Shown: positions 9,167-18,373, counted from the first letter of the stretch. The stretch: DNA of 64,000 nucleotides from Anaerolineae bacterium (GCA_023384415.1 JAHDWJ010000024.1:1-64000), one strand, 5' to 3'. The notes: a model not told the origin generated them from the letters alone. Numbers and translations are program-made.

Positions 9167-9925
9167 ATGTACGATCTCATTGCCCCTTATTATGATTTGA
9201 CTCATGCCCAGTTGACCGATGATGTAGGCTTTCTGTTGTGGTTGGCCAGGCAAGGCGGGGGCAAAGTTTTGGAGTTGGGGTGTGGCACGGGGCGGCTGCT
9301 GCTGCCATTGGCCCGCGCCGGGTTTGTGATTACGGGAGTGGATAATTCTGAGGCAATGCTGGCTCTAGCTCACCAGAAATTGGCTCAGGAAGATGAATTG
9401 GTTCGCGGCCGCATTACCGTTTTAGCCGCTGATATGCTCAACCTGTCCGGCTGCGGCCGCGACTTTACCCTCGTTATCATCCCGTACAATACCTTTATGC
9501 ACTTTCCCCCTCCCCAGGCAGAGATGCTTTTGCGCCAGATCAAACAATGCCTGGCCCCTGGCGGGCAGCTGTTTATAGACCTCATTAACCCCTACATCGT
9601 GGCCCAAACCCCTAACGATCATCTCCTCACCCTGGAACAAACGGTGACAGACCCCCGCAATGGGCACACGGTGCTGCAATTTTCGCGCCATCATCTGGAA
9701 ACGGTCAATCAGGTATTACACATCACCTGGATTTATGATGCGACCCCCCCCCGCGGTGGCCCCATTCACCGCACAGTTGTCCCAGTCACCTATCATTATT
9801 ATTACCCCCACCAATTAGAACTGCTGCTTGATGCGGCTTCTTTGTCAGTCACAGCCTGGTACGGGCATTATAAACAAACCCCTTTCGCTGAAGATACGCC
9901 GCGCCTGTTACTCCTGGCAAGCTAA
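9167..9925 (+). CDS. SAM-dependent methyltransferase, class I
   Basis: 252 aa from the ATG at 9167, which has GGTAGAG upstream and begins MYDLIAPYYDL, the usual start of this group. An in-frame ATG at 9080 or TTG at 9074 would add about 30 residues. Rossmann motif I VLELGCGTGRLLLPLA binds SAM; GVDNSEAML supplies the acidic ribose-binding residue. The C-terminal half has beta strands of the type seen in glycine- or small-molecule methyltransferases. Substrate unknown. It is divergent from the PLP enzyme gene. Confidence 0.88.
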   Translation: MYDLIAPYYDLTHAQLTDDVGFLLWLARQGGGKVLELGCGTGRLLLPLARAGFVITGVDNSEAMLALAHQKLAQEDELVRGRITVLAADMLNLSGCGRDFTLVIIPYNTFMHFPPPQAEMLLRQIKQCLAPGGQLFIDLINPYIVAQTPNDHLLTLEQTVTDPRNGHTVLQFSRHHLETVNQVLHITWIYDATPPRGGPIHRTVVPVTYHYYYPHQLELLLDAASLSVTAWYGHYKQTPFAEDTPRLLLLAS

Positions 9926-10125
9926 CAGTGGGGAGCCCTTGTTTTAGGTGTAAGGCCCAGTTCCCGCTCAATATCTGCGCCATAGCGACCATTGCTACGC
10001 AGTAGGCTAACCGGGGGGGTGTCCAATTGCTCCCAAAAGGCCCAACAGCACATCAACCTATCGGTTGATGCGGCCGCTCCCAGCCGGTTGACCCCATAAT
10101 CCACCCCTCGATAGCCCCAATTCAA
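9922..10125 (-). CDS. Possible small protein, unrecognised
   Basis: 67 aa frame overlapping the last four bases of the methyltransferase gene on the opposite strand. It contains a coherent-looking segment (LDTPPVSLLRSNGRYGADIERELGL) but I do not recognise a family and see no convincing ribosome-binding site. It may be a gene remnant. Confidence 0.25.
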   Translation of the reverse strand: MNWGYRGVDYGVNRLGAAASTDRLMCCWAFWEQLDTPPVSLLRSNGRYGADIERELGLTPKTRAPHC

Positions 10126-10215
10126 TCCCTCGGACGGTTACTTTCTCCGGGCCGGCTGCTATTCTGTAACCATTGAATAGTGACCTGACAGTATTAAGTC
10201 CGATAGGAGACTATC

Positions 10216-10584
10216 ATGAAACAGGAAACAGTTGTCAATTCAAAACCGGTCAAAGGGGAACACGAAGGTGGAAAGTGGATGGGGGCGTTTATGATCTTCA
10301 TGGGCGCCATCTTCCTCATGGCGACATCCGGGATCACCATCGCGGGGCACAGTCCTTCGATGCTAATAGCCCTGTTGCCCATTTATTTGATCGGCGTGTC
10401 AGCGTACAGGCGCTACCAGGAAGACGGCCACCTCACCCGCCGTGTCATTGGCATTGCCGTTTTCGCCCTGCTGCCCTTCGCTTACATGGCCGCCATGGCC
10501 CTGGGCTACCCTGTCTCTGGCCTGTGGCCGCTAGGCATCATTGTCGTTGGCATTTCATTCCTCTTAGTTGGCGGCCGCAAATAG
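10216..10584 (+). CDS. Small membrane protein heading the ABC/two-component module
   Basis: 122 aa with an ATG after GATAGGAGA. Four hydrophobic segments follow a short charged N-terminus: two (about 22-55), then two more (about 75-115). No family is recognised. It lies 25 bp before the ABC ATPase gene. By position it resembles the small membrane proteins that accompany LiaFSR- or BceAB-like envelope-stress modules, so a role as sensor or accessory subunit is inferred from context only. Confidence 0.8.
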   Translation: MKQETVVNSKPVKGEHEGGKWMGAFMIFMGAIFLMATSGITIAGHSPSMLIALLPIYLIGVSAYRRYQEDGHLTRRVIGIAVFALLPFAYMAAMALGYPVSGLWPLGIIVVGISFLLVGGRK

Positions 10585-10609
10585 AGCCAGCAATTGAAAG
10601 GAGAGCAGG

Positions 10610-11521
10610 ATGACCCAGGTTATTGAAGTACGAAATCTACACAAGACTTACGGCGGCGTTACGGCCGTGGATAATGTTTCCTTCACCGTCGAGGAAGGCG
10701 AGATCTTTAGCATCATCGGACCAAATGGGGCCGGCAAGACGACGGTGATTGAGTCACTCATCGGGTTGCGCCAGCCGGATAGCGGTAGCGTCTCAGTACT
10801 CGGTCTGGATCCGCAGACCGAGGCACGCAAATTAGGCAACCGCATTGGCACCCAGCTACAAGAAGCAGCGCTGCCGGAGCGGATGAAAGTATGGGAAGCG
10901 CTTGATTTATACGCTTCCTTCTATGAAAAAAGCGTCCCGTGGGCGCCGCTGCTAGAGAAATGGGGCCTGGCCGAGAAGCGAAACAGTCAATTTGGATCGC
11001 TTTCCGGCGGGCAGAAGCAGCGACTGTTCATTTCCCTGGCCCTGTTGAACGATCCCCAAATCGTCTTCCTGGACGAGCTGACAACAGGGCTAGACCCGCA
11101 GGCTCGCCGGGCGACCTGGGACCTGATCCGTGCCGTCCGCGAGCAGGGCAAGACCGTTGTTTTAATCACCCATTTTATGGATGAGGTTGAAGCGCTGGCG
11201 GACCGGGTGGCCGTCATCGATCACGGTCGGGTCATCGCCCTGGACACCCCGGACAACCTGATCGCCAACCTAAACAGGGAGACGCAGGTACTCTTCTCAG
11301 TTCCCAACGGCTTTCAGGCGGCACGGCTGGAAAACGTGGGCGGCATCACCGCCGTGAACCAGTACGGCCAGCAAATCACTGTCAGCGGCAATGGCCCATT
11401 ACTAGCCAATGTGGCCGCCGCCCTGGCCCAACACAACATCGCCCCGGCCGATCTGCGCGTACAGCAGGCCAATCTGGAAGATGTCTTTCTGGCATTAACT
11501 GGGCAAACGATCAGGAATTGA
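10610..11521 (+). CDS. ABC-2-type transporter ATP-binding protein
   Basis: 303 aa. Walker A GPNGAGKTT near residue 37, Q-loop, ABC signature LSGGQKQR, Walker B IVFLDELTTGLDP, and H-loop in VVLITHFMDE. The C-terminal approx. 80 residues match the extension of DrrA/CcmA-type drug-export ATPases. It starts at an ATG with AAGGAGAGCAGG. It would power the permease encoded next, exporting a lipid, antibiotic or other hydrophobic compound. The gene contains no GCGGCCGC, unlike most of the window. Confidence 0.95.
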   Translation: MTQVIEVRNLHKTYGGVTAVDNVSFTVEEGEIFSIIGPNGAGKTTVIESLIGLRQPDSGSVSVLGLDPQTEARKLGNRIGTQLQEAALPERMKVWEALDLYASFYEKSVPWAPLLEKWGLAEKRNSQFGSLSGGQKQRLFISLALLNDPQIVFLDELTTGLDPQARRATWDLIRAVREQGKTVVLITHFMDEVEALADRVAVIDHGRVIALDTPDNLIANLNRETQVLFSVPNGFQAARLENVGGITAVNQYGQQITVSGNGPLLANVAAALAQHNIAPADLRVQQANLEDVFLALTGQTIRN

Positions 11522-11595
11522 GTGATGGGGGATCCCCATGAAGGTGAAGCCTTGTGCTAACCCGGTTCACTACTCATCAACCAAAGGAGTTAATC

Positions 11596-12333
11596 ATGAA
11601 ATTCTTTCTCAAGCTCACCTACATGGAATTGAAGCTACAGCTCCGCGAGCCGGTGGCTCTCTTCTTCAGCCTCGCCTTTCCGGTGATGGTCATGGTGCTG
11701 TTTGGCTTCATTTTCGGCAACGAAGCCGAAGAGCGGCTCGGCGGCTACGGCCAGGTAGATCTGTCCGTGCCCGGTTACATCGGCATGGTCGTCGGCACCA
11801 TTGGCATGTTGAGCATTCCCACCACGCTGGCCAATTATCGTGACCTGGGCATTCTGCGGCGACTGCGCGCCACGCCCCTGGGTTCCAGTCCGGTGTTGTG
11901 GTCGCAGGTGGCGGCACAAGTGGTGATGACGGCCGCCGGCATCATCTTGCTCTTCATCGCCGGCCTGGCCATCTTCGACTTGCGTATTCCCAACGGCAAT
12001 CTGGCTATTGTTCCGGCCGCCCTGCTGAGTGCCTTTAGTTTCTTTGCCGTAGGCTTCGTCCTGGCTGGCGTCATGCCCTCCGCCCGAACGGCCCAGGCGG
12101 TAGGGATGGCTATCTTCTACCCGATGCTCTTCCTCTCCGGCGCGGCCATGCCTCGCTACATCATGCCCGACTTCGTGCAACAGATCGCCGGCTTGCTGCC
12201 GCTGACGCATGTGGTTATCCTGATGGAAGACCTTTGGTTGAAGGGAACGTGGAACCTTACCTCAGTGGTGGTAATCGCGATAATGCTCATCCTGGGCCTG
12301 GTGATATCTCGTTTCACATTCCGCTGGGAATAA
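11596..12333 (+). CDS. ABC-2-type transporter permease
   Basis: 245 aa from the ATG at 11596, which has AAGGAG seven bases upstream; the frame upstream of it is not protein-like. Six hydrophobic segments with the ABC-2 pattern: an N-terminal helix with cytosolic LRRLRATPLG between TM2 and TM3, and AVGMAIFYPMLFLSGAAMPR between TM5 and TM6, which is the hallmark of DrrB-like permeases. It pairs with the preceding ATPase. No GCGGCCGC within it. Confidence 0.92.
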   Translation: MKFFLKLTYMELKLQLREPVALFFSLAFPVMVMVLFGFIFGNEAEERLGGYGQVDLSVPGYIGMVVGTIGMLSIPTTLANYRDLGILRRLRATPLGSSPVLWSQVAAQVVMTAAGIILLFIAGLAIFDLRIPNGNLAIVPAALLSAFSFFAVGFVLAGVMPSARTAQAVGMAIFYPMLFLSGAAMPRYIMPDFVQQIAGLLPLTHVVILMEDLWLKGTWNLTSVVVIAIMLILGLVISRFTFRWE

Positions 12334-12352
12334 TGGTACACTGGCATAGACC

Positions 12353-13579
12353 ATGAACGTTAATCAGGAAAGGCAAAAAGACGTTTGGGTGAAGTGGGAC
12401 TGGTTGTGGCAAGCGCTTTTCTACGCCGCCGTCATCGTTTCCACGTGGCTCATGCTGCTAGATGATGACCGTAAAGCACCGGTTTGGGTGGCGCTCTTGC
12501 TGACGGCGATCTTGCTGCTCTGGCAGTGGGGCGGGTTAAAGCTGGCCGACAGGAAATGGGATGTTTTGGACAATCATGCCATTTTCCGCTTCATCGTTAT
12601 CATAGGCGTCATCGTTCTCTGGTTCGCGTTGCTCAGTATATCACCGGCCTATTACTTCACCCTTTTCGGTCTATTCGGCCAGGTTTTTCGCCATCTATCT
12701 CTCGGCTATGCCGTGATTGCCGTCCTCATCTTGACGGGGTCTATCATTTACGAGCAGTTGGCCGGTGCCGGCGCGGCGTTCTCGTTGACAAACCCCATCA
12801 TCTGGCTGTTCCTCTTCACGGCTCTGGGGGCCATCATCCTCGGCGTGTGGATAACGGCCATTATTGGGCAGAGTGTGCGACGCCGGCAGCTTATTGAACA
12901 GTTGGAAGCAACGCGGGCGGAGTTGGCGGCCGTGGAGCGGCGTGCTGGGGTTCTGGAAGAACGCCAGCGGTTGGCGCGAGATATCCATGATACGTTAGCC
13001 CAGGGGTTCACCAGCATCGTCATGCATTTGGAGGCGGCGGATCAGGCTCTGCCTGATGATCTGACTACTCTGCAAAAGCATCTCGACCAGGCCCGTGGCA
13101 CAGCTCGGACCAGCCTGGAACAGGCGCGCCGGGTGGTACACGCTTTGCGGCCGCAGTTACTGGATCAGCGATCCCTGCCGGATGCGATTGAGCGGACGGC
13201 CGTCCGTTGGCAGGAAGAAACCGGCATCCCCTTGACCACGACCACCACCGGCGACCCTATCCCCTTGCATCCCGATATCGAAGTGACGCTGCTGCGAGCG
13301 ACCCAGGAAGCGCTGGCTAATATTCACAAACATGCCCAGGCCACGGCCGTGCAGCTTACCCTCTCGTATATTGATGATGTGGTGGTGCTGGATGTTCAGG
13401 ATAATGGTGTGGCATTCGCTGGAGCAGCGACCGCCGGAGCAGCGGCGTCACCCCTATCCGGCGGCTACGGCTTGCAGGTGATGCGCGAACGGGTCGAACT
13501 ATGTGGCGGCTCAGTGACCCTGGAAAGCGAGCCGGGCGAGGGCACGACGGTTGTCGTCTCTATCCCAATTTATCGCTAA
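12353..13579 (+). CDS. NarX/LiaS-type sensor histidine kinase
   Basis: 408 aa. Five or six N-terminal membrane helices (about 20-180) are followed by a short coiled coil (IEQLEATRAELAAVERRA) and a HisKA_3 dimerisation domain with the phospho-acceptor in ARDIHDTLAQG (His212). The HATPase has the N box EALANIHKHAQA and G boxes VQDNGVAF and GGYGLQVMRER. This architecture senses within or close to the membrane, as in LiaS/DesK. It is translated 20 bp after the permease gene and 47 bp before its response regulator, so the four genes probably form one operon under self-control. Confidence 0.93.
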   Translation: MNVNQERQKDVWVKWDWLWQALFYAAVIVSTWLMLLDDDRKAPVWVALLLTAILLLWQWGGLKLADRKWDVLDNHAIFRFIVIIGVIVLWFALLSISPAYYFTLFGLFGQVFRHLSLGYAVIAVLILTGSIIYEQLAGAGAAFSLTNPIIWLFLFTALGAIILGVWITAIIGQSVRRRQLIEQLEATRAELAAVERRAGVLEERQRLARDIHDTLAQGFTSIVMHLEAADQALPDDLTTLQKHLDQARGTARTSLEQARRVVHALRPQLLDQRSLPDAIERTAVRWQEETGIPLTTTTTGDPIPLHPDIEVTLLRATQEALANIHKHAQATAVQLTLSYIDDVVVLDVQDNGVAFAGAATAGAAASPLSGGYGLQVMRERVELCGGSVTLESEPGEGTTVVVSIPIYR

Positions 13580-13625
13580 GGAGAGCTGGCGACTACTCTA
13601 GGGTTGGCAGATTGGATGGTGGCTT

Positions 13626-14261
13626 ATGGACAAAATCCGCATTTTGATTACAGATGATCACCCGGTTGTCCGGGAAGGGCTGTCCGGCATGTTAGCTGGT
13701 CAGTCTGATTTTGAGGTTATAGGCCTGGCCGCAGATGGCGACACGGCTGTTAAGATGCACGCTTCCCTCGCCCCGGATGTCACCCTGATGGATCTACGAA
13801 TGCCCGGCCTGGATGGCGTGGGGGCCATTAAGGTGATCAAGGCCCAACAGCCGTCGGCCCGAATCATCGTCCTGACCACCTACGATTCTGACGCCGATAT
13901 CCTGCGTGCCATCGAGGCCGGGGCCACCGGCTATTTGCTGAAAGATGCCCCTCGTGAAGAACTGTTCCGCGCCATACGCGCGGCCGCCAGGGGAGACTCC
14001 GTTCTGGCCCCGGCCGTCGCCGCCCGCCTTATGACCCGGATGCGTGCCCCAGCCGAAGAGAGCTTGAGTGCCCGCGAGATTGAAGTGCTGCAATGGGTGG
14101 CCAAAGGAGCTGGCAACAAAGAAATCGGCAAAAGTCTGCACATCAGCACGGCCACGGTCAAAACCCACCTCATTCATATTTACGGCAAGCTGGGTGTGGC
14201 TGACCGAACTGCGGCTGTGACCACAGCCCTGGAGAAAGGGATCATTACCCTGGCGCGCTAG
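13626..14261 (+). CDS. NarL/LuxR-family response regulator
   Basis: 211 aa. Receiver domain with DDH (10-12), phospho-acceptor Asp56 in LMDLRMPG, Thr in LTTYD and Lys in LLKDAPR. The C-terminal LuxR-type HTH starts at LSAREIEVLQWVAKG and has the recognition helix STATVKTHLIHIYGKLG. It is the partner of the preceding kinase (His212 to Asp56) and probably controls the ABC genes in the same operon. Confidence 0.95.
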   Translation: MDKIRILITDDHPVVREGLSGMLAGQSDFEVIGLAADGDTAVKMHASLAPDVTLMDLRMPGLDGVGAIKVIKAQQPSARIIVLTTYDSDADILRAIEAGATGYLLKDAPREELFRAIRAAARGDSVLAPAVAARLMTRMRAPAEESLSAREIEVLQWVAKGAGNKEIGKSLHISTATVKTHLIHIYGKLGVADRTAAVTTALEKGIITLAR

Positions 14262-14324
14262 GCCGGGTATACCCAAGATTCGTCCGTAAACGTTCGCTAA
14301 GGGTGAACCCGAGTAATAGTTTTA

Positions 14325-14432
14325 ATAGGTTGCTGGGATCTGGCATTTTTTAATCTGACCACTGGTTATTAGGGTATTAGTGTATTGGTTATTCTCCCTG
14401 GTGAAATCAATTTTCGCCCGGGTCCAGTAGGC
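14325..14432. mobile_element. MITE-like element, family C, copy 2
   Basis: Diverged partner, in opposite orientation, of 6291-6397. Ends gctgggatctggca and cgcccgggtccagtag are imperfect inverted repeats. It lies between the convergent response regulator and DUF4350 genes; the rest of that gap (14262-14324) shows nothing else. Confidence 0.6.
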
Positions 14433-15637
14433 TATTGCTTCAACCATGTAGCTACTTCGGTGGCTAGTTGGACGAGTTCGGCTTCGCTGGCCTGGCGGTT
14501 TTGTAAACGGGTAAGCAGATGATGGAGTGCGGCCGCGTCCAGGCCAGGATCATATTTGCCCAATGCCTGCACAAACTGTTCATCTGGTAGGGCTGGGGAA
14601 AGTCGGTAACGGTGCCCCAACATTTTTTTGAGCCGCTGATGGTAGCTGTGTAAAACATCGGCCCGGTGCCCTGCCCGCCGGTTGAGGTTGGCAATGGCCT
14701 GAACATACGCTAAAGGGGGCCGCCTGACCCGATGCTCAGCCAGGGTGAGCGGCCGGCCGAAGGCTCGGCCACTGAGCAGCAAAGCGACAAAGATAACCAT
14801 CCCCCCATATAAAAATGCTTGACCCACCGGATGGTAACGGAGCCAATTCAGCGGCCCGGTACGGTCGGCTTCCATCCCTCCCTGTGCGCCTCCAGAGAAT
14901 AGATTGGCTGAACTGACCCGGCGATCTCCGTGGTGCCATTCATCAAACCAGACTATACTCCCTGGCTCAGTGAGGGTGAGCAGGTTAAGAACGGCGGCCG
15001 CGTTGCCCTGTTCCGCAAGGCCCTGGTTGGTGAACGGGTAAGCCGTGCTGCTGGCGATAATTCGCCCCTGCCCCAGGCGATAAGTGATGATGATGGGGTA
15101 GTTGAGGGTGGTGTACAAGGGTAAATAATCGCGGCGGGTGGGTCTGAAATATGCTTGCGGCCGCATAGCTGCCCATTCATCTTGTGTCGGGGAAGCCACT
15201 AGAGGGGTCTCCGCCCATACCAGCGGCGGTAATGCTGAAGATGTGGTCACGCCCAGAGCCAACTGTCGCGCTAAAGTGCGGGTGCCGTCCCCTTCCCCCG
15301 CCAACAGCAGCGTTCCCCCCTGGCGCACCCATTGATTCACTATCTGGTACACCTCATCGCTTACTCCAGCCGGCTCCAACATAATGACCATATCTACCCC
15401 TGCCGGAATGGCATATTCGGTCAGGCGGCTGTCGTTGAGCGTATAATCCAGCTTCTCCAACCAGAGATAAAACCCCCTGGCCCCCAGCGGATTACCAGAA
15501 CGGCGTGAATAATTTGGCCCATTGGCCCGGTTACTCATCGCCTGGATAAACAAGGCTAAGCCAATGATGAGCAAGAGTATTACCAGACCGGCAGCCAGCC
15601 AATCATTGGTGGAAAGGGCACGGCGAGGATTCGGCAT
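14432..15637 (-). CDS. DUF4350 domain membrane protein
   Basis: 401 aa. One N-terminal membrane helix (about 12-32), then an extracytoplasmic domain with the DUF4350 pattern (NPLGARGFYLWLEKLDY, later WVRQGGTLLLAGEGD, a GATase-like Rossmann segment), a second membrane helix (about 275-292) and a cytosolic helical tail. Family members occur beside DUF4129 proteins and MoxR/DUF58 genes, where they are thought to act in envelope or polymer assembly. Here it begins 2 bp after the DUF4129 stop codon, so the two are probably co-translated. No MoxR or DUF58 gene is nearby. Confidence 0.85.
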   Translation of the reverse strand: MPNPRRALSTNDWLAAGLVILLLIIGLALFIQAMSNRANGPNYSRRSGNPLGARGFYLWLEKLDYTLNDSRLTEYAIPAGVDMVIMLEPAGVSDEVYQIVNQWVRQGGTLLLAGEGDGTRTLARQLALGVTTSSALPPLVWAETPLVASPTQDEWAAMRPQAYFRPTRRDYLPLYTTLNYPIIITYRLGQGRIIASSTAYPFTNQGLAEQGNAAAVLNLLTLTEPGSIVWFDEWHHGDRRVSSANLFSGGAQGGMEADRTGPLNWLRYHPVGQAFLYGGMVIFVALLLSGRAFGRPLTLAEHRVRRPPLAYVQAIANLNRRAGHRADVLHSYHQRLKKMLGHRYRLSPALPDEQFVQALGKYDPGLDAAALHHLLTRLQNRQASEAELVQLATEVATWLKQ

Positions 15638-15638
15638 A

Positions 15639-16607
15639 TTATTTCCGCTGTTGGCGCAATTTTTCTACCCGCCCCTGATATTGGTGATATTGTTCATCAT
15701 CAATCGGCTCATAGCCATACCACACCCGGTCAAACACCTCAACCACATCCGTTAAAACAGGGGCCACTTCTGGCTTGTTGGCTACACTCTGCAAATATTC
15801 TCGGTTGGTGCGGCTGCGGTTATAACGAAACACCCCTTTTTCATCTAAGATGAGCAGGGTAGAGAGGTATAGATAACGCACCGCCGAGCGGTAATCTTGT
15901 TGGCGGGAGAGGGTTTGCGCCCGTGTCAGAGCGGTCTGGGCGGTCAAATTTTCATCGGCATCTTCTACTTGGGACGGGGATTCATGGTCGGCGGCAAAAT
16001 CTAGCGCCAGACGGCGAAAGGCATACAGTAAAACAAGGAGCAATATGAACCCGGCCACAAGTCCAAGTAAAGTAATAAACAGGGAGGGTAGAGGAATGTT
16101 GGGTAAGGTAAAAACACGGCGTGTTTGATTGTTGGGCGTCCACTGCCCCTCTCGTAAATCGGCCTCGACAGCGGTTAATTCAGCATCTTCCACGGCCTTG
16201 ATGGCTAATTCAGCCAGGATCGTATCGAGGTCGGCCTGGGCCTGGGTGGGGTCCCGGTAGCGGACTTCCGGCCACCTTGCCCGCTCATCTAACATCGCTC
16301 TAAGCAAGCCGATGAGATCGCTCCAGTTAATGTTTTCTTGCTGCAACTGGCTAATGAGGAAGGTATGGTTGACGGGAATGAGGTGGCCGTCGGGCTGTTG
16401 GACAGCGGTGATGGTTTGCAACTGCGCGGCCGCGTCTCGCAGTCGGGTAGGATCATTGACCGAAGCGTACCGCTGAGCATCTTGCCAAACTGTTTCGATC
16501 AGGTGCCAATAATCTGCTTCCTGAATCACTCCAGTTGGGGGTTGGGCTGGGGTAGGGGCAAAAATCCAGGTAATAAGCAGGAGGTAAAGAAACATAGTAA
16601 AAAACAA
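15639..16607 (-). CDS. DUF4129 domain membrane protein
   Basis: 322 aa. An N-terminal signal-like hydrophobic stretch (MFFTMFLYLLLITWIFA), an extracytoplasmic helical region, one membrane helix (about 175-200) and a C-terminal DUF4129 domain (DYRSAVRYLYLSTLLILDE, then NREYLQSV and FDRVWYGYEPI). A second ATG four codons in is an alternative start. The function is not established; the family is a companion of transglutaminase-like and MoxR/DUF58 genes. It is the middle gene of a three-gene minus-strand unit. Confidence 0.88.
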   Translation of the reverse strand: MFFTMFLYLLLITWIFAPTPAQPPTGVIQEADYWHLIETVWQDAQRYASVNDPTRLRDAAAQLQTITAVQQPDGHLIPVNHTFLISQLQQENINWSDLIGLLRAMLDERARWPEVRYRDPTQAQADLDTILAELAIKAVEDAELTAVEADLREGQWTPNNQTRRVFTLPNIPLPSLFITLLGLVAGFILLLVLLYAFRRLALDFAADHESPSQVEDADENLTAQTALTRAQTLSRQQDYRSAVRYLYLSTLLILDEKGVFRYNRSRTNREYLQSVANKPEVAPVLTDVVEVFDRVWYGYEPIDDEQYHQYQGRVEKLRQQRK

Positions 16608-16620
16608 TGAAACACCGGCA

Positions 16621-16645
16621 TTTTACCAAATTGCCCTACATTTTT
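16621..16645. repeat. Half-copy of REP-like repeat
   Basis: Reads accaaattgccctacattt, the reverse complement of the left half of the palindromic repeat at 50528-50575. A related copy lies at 41150-41177. Confidence 0.5.
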
Positions 16646-16662
16646 GCAGGAGTGTGTGCCGT

Positions 16663-17703
16663 TTAGAATGGGGAAAACATGATAGCAAGCGCAGCCACCA
16701 GGCCCCCAACCACGCTTATGAAACCGATTACGGCAATCCAAAAAACGCAGCCGAGGGAGGCGAATTTACTCCATTCATCACTCCCCACCAGTTGATCCTG
16801 GCGGGGAGCCGGAGCATTGGCTAACAGGGCATCTAGATCAACGGCCTCGTTATTTTGGCGGGCCAGGACGAGTTCCAGATCAAGCCCTTCGGTACGAACG
16901 CGTAAATCGAAATAAAGGACAGACGCGGCCGCGAGCTGAATCGGGAGGAACAATGTCTGAATGGTCACATTGCTTAAAACCTGGACAATGGTGGCCCAGG
17001 CGGGAGCCTGGGGCATATTTTGAGCTGTCATTGGAGCGGCAGGGTCAAAGCCGCTCCAGACAAAGATGGAAAGATAACTGAGCAGAGCTGATGGGCCAGC
17101 AGTAATAGCCAAAACCAACAGCCCTAAAACAACGATATATCCCACTACCGGCCAAAAACGGCGGCGGGCTAAATCCCAGCCCCGGCGCAGGACATCAAAA
17201 CCGGCCCGCCGCTCTAATACCAAAATTGGCCCTACCAGCGGCACGATGACCCCGCTAAAGAAAAAGAGGACAGCCATTCCCACCACCCAACCTGCCAGCG
17301 GTATAATGACAGCCACGATTAACAGCCCAATACCAATCAGGGCGGTAACGATGAGGGTAACAAACAAGTTAACAATAAGCGGTAAAACGGATCGGTACGC
17401 GGCCGCAAAGCTGGATTCTCGCCCCAGATAGACATCAGCCACTGAACGGGCCAGGGCTGCCGTAGCCACCTGATTTGCCAGCACACTGACGAGGATGATA
17501 AGAATGGTCCCCAGCCCGCTCAAAGCTATCAGGGTTATATCTTCTGTCAGAGCAATCAGGGCATTGATAACTTGCACCAGAGCCACCGGCACCTGTACCA
17601 CAGCTACAATGCTAAGAAATGTCCAGAAATGGTTGCGATAAAGGCGAATCGCCCGATCAATGATCTGGCCTATCGTCAGCGGCCGCAGCAAAGGAATTGG
17701 CAT
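16663..17703 (-). CDS. Multi-pass membrane protein (GPDP-phosphodiesterase membrane-domain-like)
   Basis: 346 aa. It begins PIPLLRPLTIGQIIDRAIRLYRNHFWTF in pieces typical of the membrane domain found at the N-terminus of some glycerophosphodiester phosphodiesterases; five to six long helices follow, with a conserved charged loop (RRGWDLARRRFWPVVGY). A small C-terminal helix anchors the last 35 residues. It has no catalytic domain. It is the first gene of the unit with DUF4129 and DUF4350 and is probably a partner in the same envelope process. Confidence 0.8.
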   Translation of the reverse strand: MPIPLLRPLTIGQIIDRAIRLYRNHFWTFLSIVAVVQVPVALVQVINALIALTEDITLIALSGLGTILIILVSVLANQVATAALARSVADVYLGRESSFAAAYRSVLPLIVNLFVTLIVTALIGIGLLIVAVIIPLAGWVVGMAVLFFFSGVIVPLVGPILVLERRAGFDVLRRGWDLARRRFWPVVGYIVVLGLLVLAITAGPSALLSYLSIFVWSGFDPAAPMTAQNMPQAPAWATIVQVLSNVTIQTLFLPIQLAAASVLYFDLRVRTEGLDLELVLARQNNEAVDLDALLANAPAPRQDQLVGSDEWSKFASLGCVFWIAVIGFISVVGGLVAALAIMFSPF

Positions 17704-17752
17704 ACAATCCTCTCCATTATCTATTGACCCAACCTAACCTGAACAAGCCAGA

Positions 17753-17865
17753 AAAGATTTATCCCCAGATGTCACAGATGGCCACAGATTTTTAAGCCAT
17801 CTGTGAAAATCTGCGTCATCTGGGGATCAGTTCTTGTTTTCTGTACAAGAAGTTGACTTATAAGG
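17753..17865. repeat. Hairpin-forming dispersed repeat, copy 1
   Basis: 113 bp closely matching 44316-44429. The outer arms atccccagatg (17761-17771) and catctggggat (17817-17827) pair perfectly, with an inner tcacagat/atctgtga helix. Between the copies one outer pair changes from C-G to A-T on both sides, so pairing is kept. Positions 17870-17990 carry further repeat-like sequence (gcgcagaggcgcgaagg) but no gene. Confidence 0.7.
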
Positions 17866-18033
17866 TACTAATGACTCTACTGAAAAAAAGTCGCGCAGAG
17901 GCGCGAAGGCGCAAAGTTACCAAAGAAAAATCCGTGTTCATTCGTGAAATTCGTGGCTTTTTTCAGTGGACTCACTAATGATTGGTACATGAAAGTAACC
18001 ATATCTCAGGATCAACAGAATGCCAAACAGTCA

Positions 18034-18272
18034 GTAGATAGTCAGCAATTCTCAATTTGCCTTGAAATGGATGTAGGGGCGGAACAGGTGGACCAGAGTT
18101 TTGGTCAACCAGGAACATTCAGTTCCCACCTGTCCCGTCCTGATTTGGCCGCAATGGGGGTACAAAAAGGGGCGAGACTGGTGGGAATAAGGTTAAACCG
18201 CTTGACCCAGATGGTTGCCCGCCTGTCCTACCCCTACCACAGGGTTCAAATTGAGAATTGCTGGTAGATAGT
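18034..18272 (+). mobile_element. MITE-like element, family A, complete, with 9-bp target duplication
   Basis: A 221-bp element (18043-18263) begins cagcaattctcaatttg and ends with the exact inverse caaattgagaattgctg. It is flanked on both sides by gtagatagt (18034-18042 and 18264-18272). It encodes no protein of useful size and would need a transposase in trans. The rest of the gap up to 18373 holds only short repeat-like sequence. Confidence 0.88.
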
Positions 18273-18373
18273 AAGCCGTGAGTGAGGTTGCACGTGAGGG
18301 GTCTCCCAATCTTTTAATCTCCACTCTCTCCGTAAAGATGGCTTGAACCACGCATCAGGCTACAATTAATCTT

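Noticed and set aside
11635..12210. 191-aa ORF antisense to the ABC permease
   Set aside because: His/Gln/Glu-rich antisense frame created by the high-GC membrane gene. The plus-strand permease is clearly real.
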